Shown: positions 1 through 8,756, numbered from the stretch's first letter. The stretch is DNA of 64,000 nucleotides from Saprospirales bacterium (GCA_016703765.1 JADJBL010000001.1:1-64000); one strand, 5' to 3'. Program-made: numbers and translations. The notes: generated by a model from the sequence alone, not told the origin.

Positions 1-87
1 TCATTTTTCGTAGTTCTAATTTCATAATCCAAGTTTTTAGGACCAAATAATGGAGCCCCCCTGTTTCGATTCATACCAAAAACACGG

Positions 88-135
88 AAACGCAGCCTGA
101 GAGCTTGTTTACACAAACTCGCAGGCTGCGTTTTC
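88..135 (+). terminator. Long stem-loop followed by T-run, terminator-like
   Basis: AAACGCAGCCTG (88-99) pairs with CAGGCTGCGTTT (122-133). An inner stem (GAG-TTGT with ACAA-CTC) closes around a TTAC loop, and TTTT follows. The shape fits an intrinsic terminator for a plus-strand gene that would end upstream of the window. No gene is recognisable in bases 1-248, so the gene it serves is unknown. Confidence 0.5.
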
Positions 136-248
136 TCTCAGTACAAATGATTTCGGGGTAGGGCTCTTCTGAATCAGGGCGCAAAATACAGCAAATAGCG
201 GGGATGCGCAAGAGCCCTTAGGAAGGACTTATTTAATGGCGAGCCAAA

Positions 249-2024
249 TCAATCCACCACCAGGCGTTTGCTCCACTGCTTCCTGCCCACGACAACCTGA
301 AGAATATATGCCTCGCCTGGCAACTGAGCCAGCGGCAATACATAGTCGCTCGTATGGATCGGAATGACGCGCTCCAGGACGAAGCGGTTGTTTTGGGTAT
401 AAACGCGCACCAGGCCTTGAACCTCCGTGGGCTCGGAGAAAGAAATCGTCGCCTCCGTATCCGTCGGGTTGGGATAGACCAGGATGACGCCCTGTGGGTT
501 GGTTATTTCTACAAACCGCAGGGGAGAATATTCGAATGCGCCGGAGAAATCGGTTTGCTTCAGCCTGTAATAGATTAGTGACTGGTGACTAGTGACTGGT
601 GATTTGTCCGTGTAGGAATAGTTTTGTTTTTCACTCGTCGTGCCCGCGCCGGGGACGAAGGCGATGGTCTCCCAGTCGTTGGCGTTGGAGCTGCGCTCGA
701 CGCCGAAGCCCTTGTTGTTGGATTCGGAGCCGGTGCTCCAAACCAGTTCCACCTCTTTTTCCTCGCTAACCGAAGCCCGGAAATCGAGCCAGGTGACGGG
801 CAGCGGATTGGCCGCCGTGGAAGAAGCAAGCGCAAAAAAGCTATAAGTCGATGGCGGAATGGCCGTGACCACAGCGCCTGCAGTGGCGTCTCCCGTGGCT
901 CCTCCGTTGCCGTGGCTGACCCACTGCCCGGCGTCAAGCCGGACGATCAGCAGTTCCGAAGGTATCGAAACCTCGCTGAGGTCGCGCCAACTGAGCGAGA
1001 CAAAAACGCTCGATGCGCCGGTGGTTTGATCGAGGTCCCAATACTCCAGTCCGCTGATATGGTCGATACCCAATCCGATCGTGCCTGCCGGGGGAGGCGA
1101 CCAGAAATACTCCGCATCAAAGGCGTGATTGGAGGCCGAAGGGGCGGAAATGGCAAGAGGGGCATATCCGGCGCCGGTCTTCCCAATGGGGAAAGGAAAC
1201 ACATCGTTTCCGACTTTCCGAACGGGTCCGTTGGCAAAGGAATTGTCGGAGGCGCCGGTCACGGTGGCATTGTCGTTGATGACGAGCAAATTAACGGCGG
1301 TCGTATTTACGATCCCGTCCACAAAAGAACAAACCGTTCTGACGGTGGTCTGGCCGGCCAGGGTTTTCTCGCCTCCACCCGAAAAGACCAGATTCCTGTA
1401 CACGTCGGCCTTCACCGTTTGTGGGCCGGCGCCGTTGTAGTTGACGGTGCAACCCACTGCGATGTTGATATCCCCTCCGCTGTTGATGCTGCCTCCTACG
1501 TGTAGGGTTCCGTTGCCGGAAAAGCGGATGGCGTTCCGGTCTGCGGTCCCGTTCATGGTGATGTTTCCACTTACCGTGGCTGTGCCGGTCGAAATGCGAA
1601 GCTCGCAATCCCGTCCTGGGCCTCCCGTAGTGGCCATGGTCAGGGAAGCGCAGGAGAAGGACCCGCTTCCTACGGTGATAATTTTATCGTCGTTTGCTCC
1701 GGTGCCCGCCTCGATCGACACGGCGCCCGAAACGGTCAAGCTCTGACCTGCATTGACGCTGAGCGTGGTGGTATTTCCCCCTGTCTGGAGGGTCAGGCTG
1801 GCGCATACCGCGGCGACATTTACAGTGACGTTGAAGTTATTGGGAATCACCACGTCGTCGCCCGCAAGGGGCACGCCTGCCGGGGTCCAGTTTGCGGCTG
1901 TACCCCAATTGGCGTCCGAGCTCCCGTCCCAGGTTTTTTGCCCAATGACTGTTCCGGCAAGGAGCAAGTTGGTCAACACGCAAACACAGATGAATGCGGT
2001 AACTTTTGACGAAGTCCATTTCAT
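249..2024 (-). CDS. T9SS-exported surface protein with C-terminal sorting domain
   Basis: About 591 aa. I start at the ATG at 2024, because the protein then opens with MKWTSSKVT and a hydrophobic signal peptide; the frame upstream of it is proline-rich and shows no export signal. The N-terminal third carries W-x-G-x5-W spaced aromatics and many Gly/Thr/Asn-rich beta-strand repeats, suggesting a beta-helix or adhesin-like fold. The last ~80 residues match the Por secretion tail pattern: ILVYPNPT, then a beta-sandwich ending KRLVVD. The protein should therefore be exported by T9SS and held at, or released from, the cell surface. No enzymatic motif was seen. Just before the tail, residues SPVTSHQS are encoded by a 14-bp tandem duplication (577-602). 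Function unknown; the export route is the secure part. Confidence 0.8.
   Translation of the reverse strand: MKWTSSKVTAFICVCVLTNLLLAGTVIGQKTWDGSSDANWGTAANWTPAGVPLAGDDVVIPNNFNVTVNVAAVCASLTLQTGGNTTTLSVNAGQSLTVSGAVSIEAGTGANDDKIITVGSGSFSCASLTMATTGGPGRDCELRISTGTATVSGNITMNGTADRNAIRFSGNGTLHVGGSINSGGDINIAVGCTVNYNGAGPQTVKADVYRNLVFSGGGEKTLAGQTTVRTVCSFVDGIVNTTAVNLLVINDNATVTGASDNSFANGPVRKVGNDVFPFPIGKTGAGYAPLAISAPSASNHAFDAEYFWSPPPAGTIGLGIDHISGLEYWDLDQTTGASSVFVSLSWRDLSEVSIPSELLIVRLDAGQWVSHGNGGATGDATAGAVVTAIPPSTYSFFALASSTAANPLPVTWLDFRASVSEEKEVELVWSTGSESNNKGFGVERSSNANDWETIAFVPGAGTTSEKQNYSYTDKSPVTSHQSLIYYRLKQTDFSGAFEYSPLRFVEITNPQGVILVYPNPTDTEATISFSEPTEVQGLVRVYTQNNRFVLERVIPIHTSDYVLPLAQLPGEAYILQVVVGRKQWSKRLVVD
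577..602. repeat. 14-bp tandem duplication inside a coding region
   Basis: AGTGACTGGTGACT at 577-590 is followed directly by AGTGACTGGTGA at 591-602. It lies within the T9SS protein gene on the minus strand and is read as part of KSPVTSHQSL, between the last beta-domain and the sorting tail. The unit shares the GTGAC core of the stem-loops near 43.5 and 43.66 kb. Confidence 0.7.
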
Positions 2025-2358
2025 AGAATATGTTTTAAAAAAGGTTAATGGAAATAGCATCAAGCCCAAAGCGCGGCCTTGAGGTTGGGGTGATTTTGGT
2101 TGGGGTGTTGGAAATTGCCCTGATCCTGAAAAGAATCCACAGCCGAGGGGGGAATCGGCCAAAGAGACCCTGTCACAGTAAAACGACTTTAAAGGGGGGA
2201 CATCGGTCGTTTACTCATGGATGGAACACAAGGTAGGATAAAATATGCAAACTATCAAAATGTGAGGGTATTTAGTCTGGCCGCCATGCCCGAAAAAAAA
2301 GCCCCCTCCTTGCTTCCCTCCCCCTTTTCCCTTATCTTACTTCCTCATTTTGTCAACC
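2025..2358. other. Gene-free stretch
   Basis: The gap between the divergent T9SS protein and Uma2 genes. Short reading frames here have no export signal or recognisable motif, and I judge them noise. No strong TAnnTTTG element was found for either flanking gene. Confidence 0.5.
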
Positions 2359-2903
2359 ATGACCGAACAAGTTGTACAGCAGGCGCCGGTCTTGAAGAGG
2401 TACCGCTTTCCGGTGGCAGACTACCACCGCATGGCGGAATTGCAATTTTCTCCCACAGGGCAACGGATAGAATTATTGGATGGAGAAATTGTGGAAATGT
2501 CGCCTATTAACAGCAAACACGCTTTGACCGTGGACCAGCTCATGGAATGGTTGGTCCTGCATCTGCACGACCAGGCCTTGATAAGTGGTTCAAAACCCGA
2601 TAGCCTTGGATGAATTTTCCGAGCCGGAACCCGATTTGACGGTGGCGAAGCGTGTGCCAGGGTTGTACAGAAACGTCCATCCGAAACCCGAAGACATCCT
2701 CTTTCCTCATCGAAGTGGCAGATTCATCCCTCCTCAAAGACCGGACGGTCAAACTGCCGCTTTACGCAGCCGCCGGCATCCCCGAAACATGGATCGTAAA
2801 CCTCGAAAGCGAATGTGTGGAAATTTACACAGAACCCTCGGCCGAAGGGTATGGCCAGGTGAAGGTTTTTCAAAACTCCAGGGGTGGAAGATTTGTCAGT
2901 TAG
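2359..2903 (+). pseudogene. Uma2-family (DUF820) nuclease-like gene, two frameshifts
   Basis: Three consecutive frames together give a standard ~180-aa Uma2 protein (PD-(D/E)XK nuclease fold, common in Bacteroidota and Cyanobacteria, role poorly known). Frame 1 holds the N-terminus (YHRMAELQF, IELLDGEIVEMSPI). Frame 2 holds VQNPIALDEFSEPEPDL. Frame 3 holds IEVADSS, KLPLYAAAGIPETWIV and the C-terminus. Both shifts look like one extra base: near 2581-2588 (AGTGGTTC) and at 2705-2706 (TTTCCTC). The putative active-site acidic residues (EPEPDL, IEVADSS) are intact once the frame is restored. Since other conserved genes in the window show the same kind of indel, this may be an assembly error rather than a true pseudogene. 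The start is the ATG at 2359. Confidence 0.75.
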
Positions 2904-3102
2904 TCAGTTGGTCGGGCTCGGGGGCTGCTCGGGGGGGTTCCCCCGCGCCCCGGGGGGGGGGGGGGGGCGCCGCGTGTGGGCTCCAAGGCCCCCGGCAATG
3001 CCGTCAACTCCGACCATCCCGGGGGACGGGGTTGGGGGCAACGCCGCTGCCACGCCGGAAATGCCCTCAATTGGTCGGGACGAACTGGCGAGGACCAACT
3101 GA
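2904..3102. other. Low-complexity gap with poly-G run, probable artefact
   Basis: This gap holds a run of about 18 G (roughly 2950-2968) set in G/C-rich sequence, followed by two partial copies of a GTTGGTCGGGxC motif (2907-2917 and 3071-3084). No coding signal. The homopolymer resembles the nonsensical stretch near 24.9 kb. Confidence 0.5.
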
Positions 3103-3696
3103 CTATTTCTTCTCCTCCGCATTCAGCTTCTCCAACACCTTATCCGTCACCTCCAGCGAGTCATTGACCATCAGCACGCCCGTGCCGGGGCCGTAGGAGA
3201 GGATAAAGTCGTAGCCGTTTTCCTCGCGCACGGCTTTGAGCACGCCTTTGATGCGCTCTTCGAGCTGCAAATTGAGGGTTTCCGTTTCGGCCAGCAGCTC
3301 TTTGGTCATGCGCTCCTGGTCTTCCATCAGTTTTTGCTGCTTGGCCATGAGACGCTGCTCTTCCTGAGCCACCTGGTTGGGCGTCATCAAACCTTCCTGG
3401 ATCTTCTTCTGGGCGGCGTTAAACTCCTGTTCCAGGGCCCGTCCGCGGGTCTTCAGCTTGGTGTCGAGGTCTTTTTCTTTGGCCGCAAGGGCGTCCTGCT
3501 GGGTTTTGAATTCGGTGAATTTTCCCAGGAGGGAGTCCGCATTTACATATACGATGTTAAGCCCCGCTTCCGCTTCGGTTTGGCCGGCAGCGGATTCGGT
3601 TCCCGAGGATTTCGGACCCGAAAATTGCTTTACCAGCAAAAAACCGACGAGGAGCGTGAGGGCGATATTCCAGATGAGGAGGGCGTTGTTTTTCAT
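3103..3696 (-). CDS. OmpH/Skp-family periplasmic chaperone
   Basis: 197 aa. An N-terminal membrane or signal segment (ALLIWNIALTLLVGFLLV, residues ~5-22) is followed by a Ser/Gly-rich linker. A long charged helical region (~60-165), rich in K, E and Q in heptads, matches the coiled-coil tentacles of Skp/OmpH. It opens with the typical short beta strand IVYVNADSLL. Skp-type proteins hold unfolded outer-membrane proteins in the periplasm. The N-terminus here looks like an uncleaved anchor, as is common in Bacteroidota homologues. The gene begins 22 nt after the aldehyde dehydrogenase ends, so the two are probably co-transcribed, though no functional link is evident. Confidence 0.82.
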   Translation of the reverse strand: MKNNALLIWNIALTLLVGFLLVKQFSGPKSSGTESAAGQTEAEAGLNIVYVNADSLLGKFTEFKTQQDALAAKEKDLDTKLKTRGRALEQEFNAAQKKIQEGLMTPNQVAQEEQRLMAKQQKLMEDQERMTKELLAETETLNLQLEERIKGVLKAVREENGYDFILSYGPGTGVLMVNDSLEVTDKVLEKLNAEEKK

Positions 3697-3718
3697 AAAA
3701 TGGATTTGATTGGCAAAT

Positions 3719-5170
3719 CTAATACTTCATACACACATTCTTCGCTTCCGTAAAAAACCGCAGCGCTTCCCAGCCGCCTTCGCGACCTACGCCGCTGTGT
3801 TTTACGCCGCCAAAAGGGGTGCGCAGGTCGCGGAGCATCCAGCAGTTGATCCACACGATGCCGGCCTGGATGCGCTCGGCCACGCGCTGCGCGCGGGGGA
3901 GGTTGGTGGTCCAGACGGTGCTGGCCAGGCCGTAGGGCACGCCGTTGGCCAGGGCGATGGCTTCCTCCTCGGTGTCGAAGGGCTGGATGGTCACCACCGG
4001 GCCGAAGATCTCCTCCTGGTTGGTGCGGCATTCGATCGGGAGGCCTTCGATGATGGCGGGACGGAGGAAATACCCTCCCTCGCATTCGCCGCCCACTTCG
4101 ACGGGCGTGCCGCCGCAGAGGATCTTGCCGCCTTCCACTTCGGCCAGTTGCAGGTAGCCTTGCACCTTTTCCATGTGGGACTTCGATACCAGGGCGCCCA
4201 GGTCGCTCATCGGCGAGGCGGGATCGCCCACCTTGAGGAATTGGGTGCGCTTGACGAACTCGTCGCGGAAGCGCTCGTACAGGGGCCGCTCGACGTAGAT
4301 GCGCGACCCGCAGAGGCAGATCTGGCCGTTGTTGGAAAAGCTGGAGCGCAGGGTGTCGACCATCATCTGGTCGAAATCGCAGTCGGCGAAAATGATATTG
4401 GGGTTTTTGCCCCCCAGTTCGAGAGAGAGTTTTTTGAAAACCGGCGCGGCCGTTGCCGCGATTTTGCGCCCGGTAGAGGTGCCGCCCGTGAAGGAAATGG
4501 CTTTCACCTGCGGGTGTTCGATGATGGCCTGTCCGGCCTTGGGACCCAGCCCGTGCACGATGTTGAGCACGCCGGGCGGGAGGCCCGCCTCCATGCAGGC
4601 CTTGCTCAGCAGGTAGGCCGTCATGGGGGTCAGTTCGGAGGGTTTGCCCACCACGCAGTTGCCCGTGGCCAGGGCCGGGGCGATCTTCCAGGTGAAGAGG
4701 TAGAGTGGCAAATTCCATGGACTGATACAGCCCACCACCCCCAAGGGCTGGCGAAGCGTGTAGTTGACCGCCTCCCCTTCCATGTGGTGGCTTTCGGCGG
4801 CGAAGTGCAGGATAGCCGTGGCAAAAAACCGGAGGTTTTCATGCGCCCGCGGAATGTCCACACTGGCTGCCATGGACACCGGCTTTCCGGCGTCTTCGCT
4901 TTCCGCCAGGGCAAAATCCTCCAGGTTTTGCTCTATGATATCCGCCAGCCGCAGCAGGATCCGAAACCGCTTCCGCACCCCGCAGGACGACCAGTCGGGA
5001 AATGCCTTCGCCGCCGCTTCGACGGCCTTCTGCACATCCCGCTCGTCGGAGTCGGGAATAAAGGAATACACCTTCCCCGTGGCGGGATTCACATTGTCCA
5101 GATACTCCCCCGATTCGGGTGGTACGAGGGCGCCGGCAATGTAATTTTTGAGGTATTTGTCCGGTTTCAC
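3719..5170 (-). CDS. NAD(P)-dependent aldehyde dehydrogenase
   Basis: 483 aa, the usual ALDH length. Visible landmarks are the NPATGKV N-terminus, GVVGCISPWNLPLYLF, KPSELTPMTA (cofactor-binding Lys), FTGGTSTGRKI, the general-base Glu in LELGGKNPN (~residue 252), the catalytic Cys in the GQICLCGSR loop (~283), and EEIFGPVV. The loop and overall sequence resemble the ALDH8 group (2-aminomuconate or 2-hydroxymuconate semialdehyde dehydrogenases). That substrate class is inferred; no pathway genes lie nearby. The start codon is GTG at 5168-5170, just 4 nt after a C/A-rich repeat arm in the mRNA. OmpH follows in the same direction. Confidence 0.9.
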   Translation of the reverse strand: MKPDKYLKNYIAGALVPPESGEYLDNVNPATGKVYSFIPDSDERDVQKAVEAAAKAFPDWSSCGVRKRFRILLRLADIIEQNLEDFALAESEDAGKPVSMAASVDIPRAHENLRFFATAILHFAAESHHMEGEAVNYTLRQPLGVVGCISPWNLPLYLFTWKIAPALATGNCVVGKPSELTPMTAYLLSKACMEAGLPPGVLNIVHGLGPKAGQAIIEHPQVKAISFTGGTSTGRKIAATAAPVFKKLSLELGGKNPNIIFADCDFDQMMVDTLRSSFSNNGQICLCGSRIYVERPLYERFRDEFVKRTQFLKVGDPASPMSDLGALVSKSHMEKVQGYLQLAEVEGGKILCGGTPVEVGGECEGGYFLRPAIIEGLPIECRTNQEEIFGPVVTIQPFDTEEEAIALANGVPYGLASTVWTTNLPRAQRVAERIQAGIVWINCWMLRDLRTPFGGVKHSGVGREGGWEALRFFTEAKNVCMKY

Positions 5171-5174
5171 TTTT

Positions 5175-5730
5175 GGAAGTTTAGGAGGTTTAGAGGTTTA
5201 TGAGGTTTATGAGGTTTATGAGGTTTATATTTTGGAATGAGAGTCTACGGAAATAAATTGGCCTTTTTCTTCAAAAAATATAAAGCTATGGACCACGTGA
5301 TTTATTCTTTCGAGAAATTAGAGGCTTGGCTTAAGGCAAAGGAGTTAGTAAAAAATGTCTATTCCGTAACTCAATCATTTCCTAAAAACGAGCAGTTCGG
5401 TTTAACCCAGCAAATTCGGAGAGCAGCTGTTTCAGTTGCGTCAAATATTGCGGAAGGTAGCGGCCGAAAATCACCAAAAGACAAAGCTCATTATTCAGTT
5501 ATGGCCTTTGGAAGTATTTTGGAAGTTATCAACCAACTGATCCTTGCCAATGAACTTGAGTTTATTGAGGAAAAAATCTATCAAAACACACGAAAACTAG
5601 CCCAGGAGACCTCCTATATGATAAATGCCCTTTATAAGCAGCAAATATCAGGTTCAAAGAAAAAAATCTTATAAACCTTATAAACCTCATAAACCTCATA
5701 AACCTAATAAACCCTCTAAACCTCCTAAAC
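5175..5730. repeat. Long inverted repeat with a gene in its loop
   Basis: The left arm (5175-5229) is built of AGTTTAGG, GGTTTAGA and then several GGTTTATGA units. The right arm (5670-5730), reverse-complemented, gives the same units in the same order with a few 1-nt differences. The two ~55-60-bp arms could form one long stem around a ~440-nt loop that holds the four-helix-bundle gene. The right arm begins inside that gene's stop codon. Unit type and arm polarity (G/T-rich first) match the empty stem-loops near 8.8, 13.2, 16.4 and 53.6 kb. Confidence 0.8.
5288..5674 (+). CDS. Four-helix bundle protein (S23 / IVS-protein family)
   Basis: 128 aa, all alpha. The sequence has the family signature: FEKLEAWLKAKELV near the start, then FGLTQQIRRAAVSVASNIAEG (split by the family's conserved Q-I-R-R-A, S-I-x-x-N-I-A-E-G spacing) and SILEVINQLILA. 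Members were first found in intervening sequences of bacterial 23S rRNA genes, and the Avd protein of diversity-generating retroelements shares the fold. No reverse transcriptase is present here. I start at the ATG at 5288; the upstream in-frame extension lies in repeat sequence. The gene sits alone between the arms of a long inverted repeat and is more AT-rich than its neighbours, suggesting a mobile cassette. Biochemical function unknown. Confidence 0.85.
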   Translation: MDHVIYSFEKLEAWLKAKELVKNVYSVTQSFPKNEQFGLTQQIRRAAVSVASNIAEGSGRKSPKDKAHYSVMAFGSILEVINQLILANELEFIEEKIYQNTRKLAQETSYMINALYKQQISGSKKKIL

Positions 5731-5748
5731 TCTTAAAAACTTAAAAAC

Positions 5749-6753
5749 TCAAAAACTACCAGAAGCTTCCCTATACACCACCGCCGTCACTACCTGCCCT
5801 ACGGCTTTGAGGGTGCCGCGGTTGATAATGTCCATATCGTCGCCGTGGGTGTGCCAGTGTTCTCCGAAGCCGGTATCGGTGCCGGTGGGGCGGTTGATGA
5901 TGTCGATCATCGGGATGCCTGCGATGGTATTGACGAAATAATGGTCGTCGACCAGGGGGCCGGTGGGCACGTCGACGAAATGGTTGCCGTGACCCATGCT
6001 ATTGGCCATTTTCCAGACCTTGTTCATCAGCTCGGGGGCGTAGCGCATCGACACCTGCTCCTTGGTGAAACGGGCCCCTCCCGCGCCGACCATATCCAGC
6101 AGGATACCGTAATTGGCCTTGTAATTGGACACGTGGGGGTTTTTCGACCAGTGCTGGGAGCCCAGGCAATAGGTGGTTTCACTCCCCCCCGACTGGCCGT
6201 AATCCTCCGCGTCGAAGAATATGATGTCGATACCCAGGTGCTGCGCTTCAATGGGGTTGGCCTTCAATTGGCGGGCCAGTTCGAGCAACACCCCTACTCC
6301 GCTGCCCGCATCATCGGCGCCCAGAATGGGCTCGCTCTGCCGCTCGGTGCTGAGCGGCGAATCGGCGATATGCCGCGTATCCCAGTGGGCCGCAAGCACG
6401 ATCCGCTTCCTCGCATCGGGGTTGTATCGCCCGATGATATTGGTGGCATTTAAAGTCGAACCGGTATAGGTGACGGGTTGAAAATTCTGCTCGATCACAT
6501 CGAGGCCGTAGCCCTTCAGCTGCTCCACCAGCCATTTCCGGCAGGCTTTGTGCCCCTCCGTATTGGGCAGGCGCGGCCCGAATGCCACCTGCCGCTCGAT
6601 GTAGGTGTAGGCAGAGTCGGCGCTGAAAGCAGGCGCTTTGTATAGTTTAGGGGTAACCGGCGTCTCCGGGACATCGGGTTTGTCGGTTTTACAGGCCGAA
6701 GCGAGGAGCAACATCGCGGCGAGGACTAAAAAAGAAGCTTTTTTATACAGCAT
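5749..6753 (-). CDS. Glutaminyl-peptide cyclotransferase-like M28 lipoprotein
   Basis: 334 aa. The N-terminus is a lipoprotein signal with lipobox LLASAC (Cys21). The zinc-peptidase-fold residues of bacterial glutaminyl cyclases are present: HWDTR (123-127), GADDAGSG (146-153), FFDAEDYG (179-186), DDHYF (269-273) and EHWHTHGDD (298-306). Such enzymes convert N-terminal Gln to pyroglutamate. In Bacteroidota this is a known maturation step for exported proteins whose signal-peptidase cleavage exposes Gln, and several proteins in this window have a Q just after the predicted signal. Predicted to be anchored in the envelope. It lies downstream of thiL in the same direction, separated by an AGTTTTT-type stem-loop. 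Confidence 0.85.
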   Translation of the reverse strand: MLYKKASFLVLAAMLLLASACKTDKPDVPETPVTPKLYKAPAFSADSAYTYIERQVAFGPRLPNTEGHKACRKWLVEQLKGYGLDVIEQNFQPVTYTGSTLNATNIIGRYNPDARKRIVLAAHWDTRHIADSPLSTERQSEPILGADDAGSGVGVLLELARQLKANPIEAQHLGIDIIFFDAEDYGQSGGSETTYCLGSQHWSKNPHVSNYKANYGILLDMVGAGGARFTKEQVSMRYAPELMNKVWKMANSMGHGNHFVDVPTGPLVDDHYFVNTIAGIPMIDIINRPTGTDTGFGEHWHTHGDDMDIINRGTLKAVGQVVTAVVYREASGSF

Positions 6754-6760
6754 TGGATAT

Positions 6761-6844
6761 TAGTTTTTAGTTCTTAGTTCTTAATTTTTAGTTGTTAGCG
6801 TTCTGGATACTAACTAAAAACTAAAAATTAAGAACTAAAAACTC
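6761..6844. repeat. AGTTTTT-type tandem-armed stem-loop
   Basis: The left arm 6761-6798 (TAGTTTTTAGTTCTTAG and similar units) pairs imperfectly with the right arm 6811-6844 (CTAAAAACTAAAAATTAAG and similar) around a 12-nt loop. It fills the gap between the thiL stop (6843) and the glutaminyl-cyclase start (6753). Read on the minus strand, the C/A-rich arm ends 7 nt before the ATG. Confidence 0.8.
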
Positions 6845-7886
6845 AAAAGTGTTTCCACCCTTGCGCCTTGATCGGATGGATATTTCCGCCGGTGGTATGG
6901 AGCATAACGCCTTCCGAAGCGTCGGTCATCTCTCCGGCGAGGTAAATGTCGGGCAAGTATTTTACTTTATCGACATCTTTGGGGTCGATGGTGAAAAGCA
7001 GTTCGTAGTCTTCGCCGCCGCTCAGGGCGCAGGTGATGGGGTCGAGCTTGAACTCCAGGGCCTGGAGCTGCGCATCGGGGTGAATGGGCACGCCGCTCTC
7101 TTCGAGGATGGCGCCCAGACCCGAGCGTTTGCAAATGTGGAGGAGGTCGGAGGCCAGTCCGTCGGAGATGTCGATCATCGAAGTGGGCACGAGGCCGACC
7201 TCCGCAAACTGTTCGATCATATCGCGGCGCGCTTCGGGCTTGAGCTGCCGGCCCACGAGGTAGGCCTGTTCGGCCAGTTTGGGCTGAATATTGGGGTCGG
7301 AGAGGTAGATCTGCTTTTCCCGCTCCAGAATCTGCAAGCCCAGATAGGCCGCGCCGAGGTCGCCGGTAATGCAGATCAGGTCGCCCTTTTTGGCGGTATG
7401 CCGGTAGGCGAGGCGCTCGCGCTCCCCCTGCCCGATGGCCGTCACGCTGATGAGGAGTCCGCGGGGGGAAGCGGTGGTATCTCCGCCCACCAGATCGACG
7501 CCGTATCGCTCGCAAGCGGCGTAGATGCCGGCGTAGAGGTCGTCGATCGCTTCCACGGAAAACCGGTTTGACAGCGCCACGGAGACGGTGATCTGTTTCG
7601 GGATGGCGTTCATGGCGTAGATATCCGATAAATTGACCACGACGGCCTTGTAGCCCAGGTGTTTCAGGGGGTAGTACATCAGGTCGAAATGCACCCCTTC
7701 CACCAACAGGTCTGTGGAAATGACGGTGAGATGTCCTCCATTGTCGATGACTGCGGCATCGTCGCCTACGCCCACCAGGGTGGAAGGCTGCACATGCCGG
7801 ATGCCTTTGGTCAGGCGCTCGATGAGCCCGAATTCGCCGAGCTGGGAGATTTCGGTACGGGAGGGATCTTGTTCTTCCTGGGCCAT
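6843..7886 (-). CDS. thiL: Thiamine-monophosphate kinase
   Basis: 347 aa. ThiL phosphorylates thiamine monophosphate to the active cofactor thiamine diphosphate, using ATP in the cytosol. Signatures seen are GVGDDAAVID, a Mg/ATP-binding acidic loop, STDLLVEGVHFDL, DLVGGDTTASP, CITGDLGAAYLG and MIDISDGLASDLLH, in the order expected for the AIR-synthase/ThiL superfamily. I start at the ATG at 7886 (MAQEEQDPS). A consensus TACCTTTG element lies 20 nt upstream, and the longer frame would overlap that promoter. The glutaminyl-cyclase gene follows downstream. No other thiamine genes are in the window. Confidence 0.92.
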   Translation of the reverse strand: MAQEEQDPSRTEISQLGEFGLIERLTKGIRHVQPSTLVGVGDDAAVIDNGGHLTVISTDLLVEGVHFDLMYYPLKHLGYKAVVVNLSDIYAMNAIPKQITVSVALSNRFSVEAIDDLYAGIYAACERYGVDLVGGDTTASPRGLLISVTAIGQGERERLAYRHTAKKGDLICITGDLGAAYLGLQILEREKQIYLSDPNIQPKLAEQAYLVGRQLKPEARRDMIEQFAEVGLVPTSMIDISDGLASDLLHICKRSGLGAILEESGVPIHPDAQLQALEFKLDPITCALSGGEDYELLFTIDPKDVDKVKYLPDIYLAGEMTDASEGVMLHTTGGNIHPIKAQGWKHF

Positions 7887-7905
7887 TTTTTCCTTGTTCT
7901 TGGCG

Positions 7906-7913
7906 CAAAGGTA
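7906..7913 (-). promoter_or_regulatory. -7 promoter element of thiL (TACCTTTG)
   Basis: The reverse complement reads TACCTTTG, a full match to the Bacteroidota TAnnTTTG consensus, 20 nt before the thiL ATG. A TTTG 25 nt further upstream (7939-7942) could serve as the -33 box, slightly far. Confidence 0.7.
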
Positions 7914-8020
7914 CAGCTTGGATTTTTTGATATGTCGCCAAAATCCGGCCATTCGTAAAAAAAACATTCCAAATGGAAGAAGTAAAACCATTTTTGTCCA
8001 ACATCAAAAAAATCGCTTTT

Positions 8021-8748
8021 ATGAACTTCAAACCTCTTTCCTTGCGGCCGGCATCCTCTTGTCGGCAAACATCGTTTCCCAGGCGCAAACTGCCGACGAG
8101 GTGATCTCCAACTACCTCCAGGCCGTCGGTGGTTCCGAAAAATGGACCGATTTAACGTCCATGAAAATTACGGGCAACGCCCTCCAGATGGGCATGAATT
8201 ACCCCTTCACCGTAATGGCCATGCGGCCCAACCTCAGCAAAGTCGTAGCCGAGGTGATGGGCAAGCAATTCATCGACGCATACGACGGCCAATCGGCCTG
8301 GACCCTGAACCCTTTTTCGGGCAGCGTGGATCCGCAGAAAAAAACGGAGGAAGAAAGCAAAGAGGCTTCCTACCAGAATTTTGAGATCGAATTCATCAAT
8401 TACCGCGACAAAGGCTACACCGTGGCCCTGGAAGGTACCGAAGAGATCGAAGGGACCTCCTGCCACAAGCTCAAACTGGTCAAGGACGAAGGTCGGGAAG
8501 AATACTACTTCATCGACGTCGAAAACCACGTGCCCATCATGCAGCGCACCTTCATGCAATCCGGCCAGATGAAAGGCCAGACACTGGAGACCTACTTCAG
8601 CGACTACCAGGATGTAAACGGCATCCTGATCGCCTATACGATGGAGCAGCGCATCGGCGGCCAGGTCGTGATGCAGATGTCCACCGAAAGCATCGAGTTC
8701 AACCCCGAAGATGTGAAGGCGGAGGCGTTTGCGTTTCCAGGGAAGTAA
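8021..8748 (+). CDS. LolA-like secreted protein (outer-membrane lipoprotein-sorting type), frameshift in signal peptide
   Basis: About 242 aa after repair. The body (QTADEVISNYLQAVGG, FIDAYDGQSAWTLNPFSG, YFIDVENHVPIMQ, YTMEQRIGGQ) matches the Bacteroidota outer-membrane lipoprotein-sorting protein family, with a LolA/LolB-like beta fold that binds lipids or lipoproteins. The mature frame has no ATG. The ATG at 8021 opens MNFK in the next frame, directly before SFLAAGILLSANIVSQAQ, a good signal peptide. One A lost in the AAA at 8030-8032 would join them. The indel may be an assembly error. No strong promoter was seen; the gene diverges from thiL. A GGTTTAG stem-loop follows the stop. Confidence 0.75.
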
Positions 8749-8756
8749 TCTTTGTT

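Noticed and set aside
2585..3196. 203-residue frame after the Uma2 start
   Set aside because: Its first ~35 residues are the middle of Uma2 read past a frameshift; the rest is repeat and poly-G sequence plus antisense OmpH.
5288..5674. Four-helix-bundle protein as the Avd subunit of a diversity-generating retroelement
   Set aside because: No reverse transcriptase, template repeat or variable repeat was found nearby.
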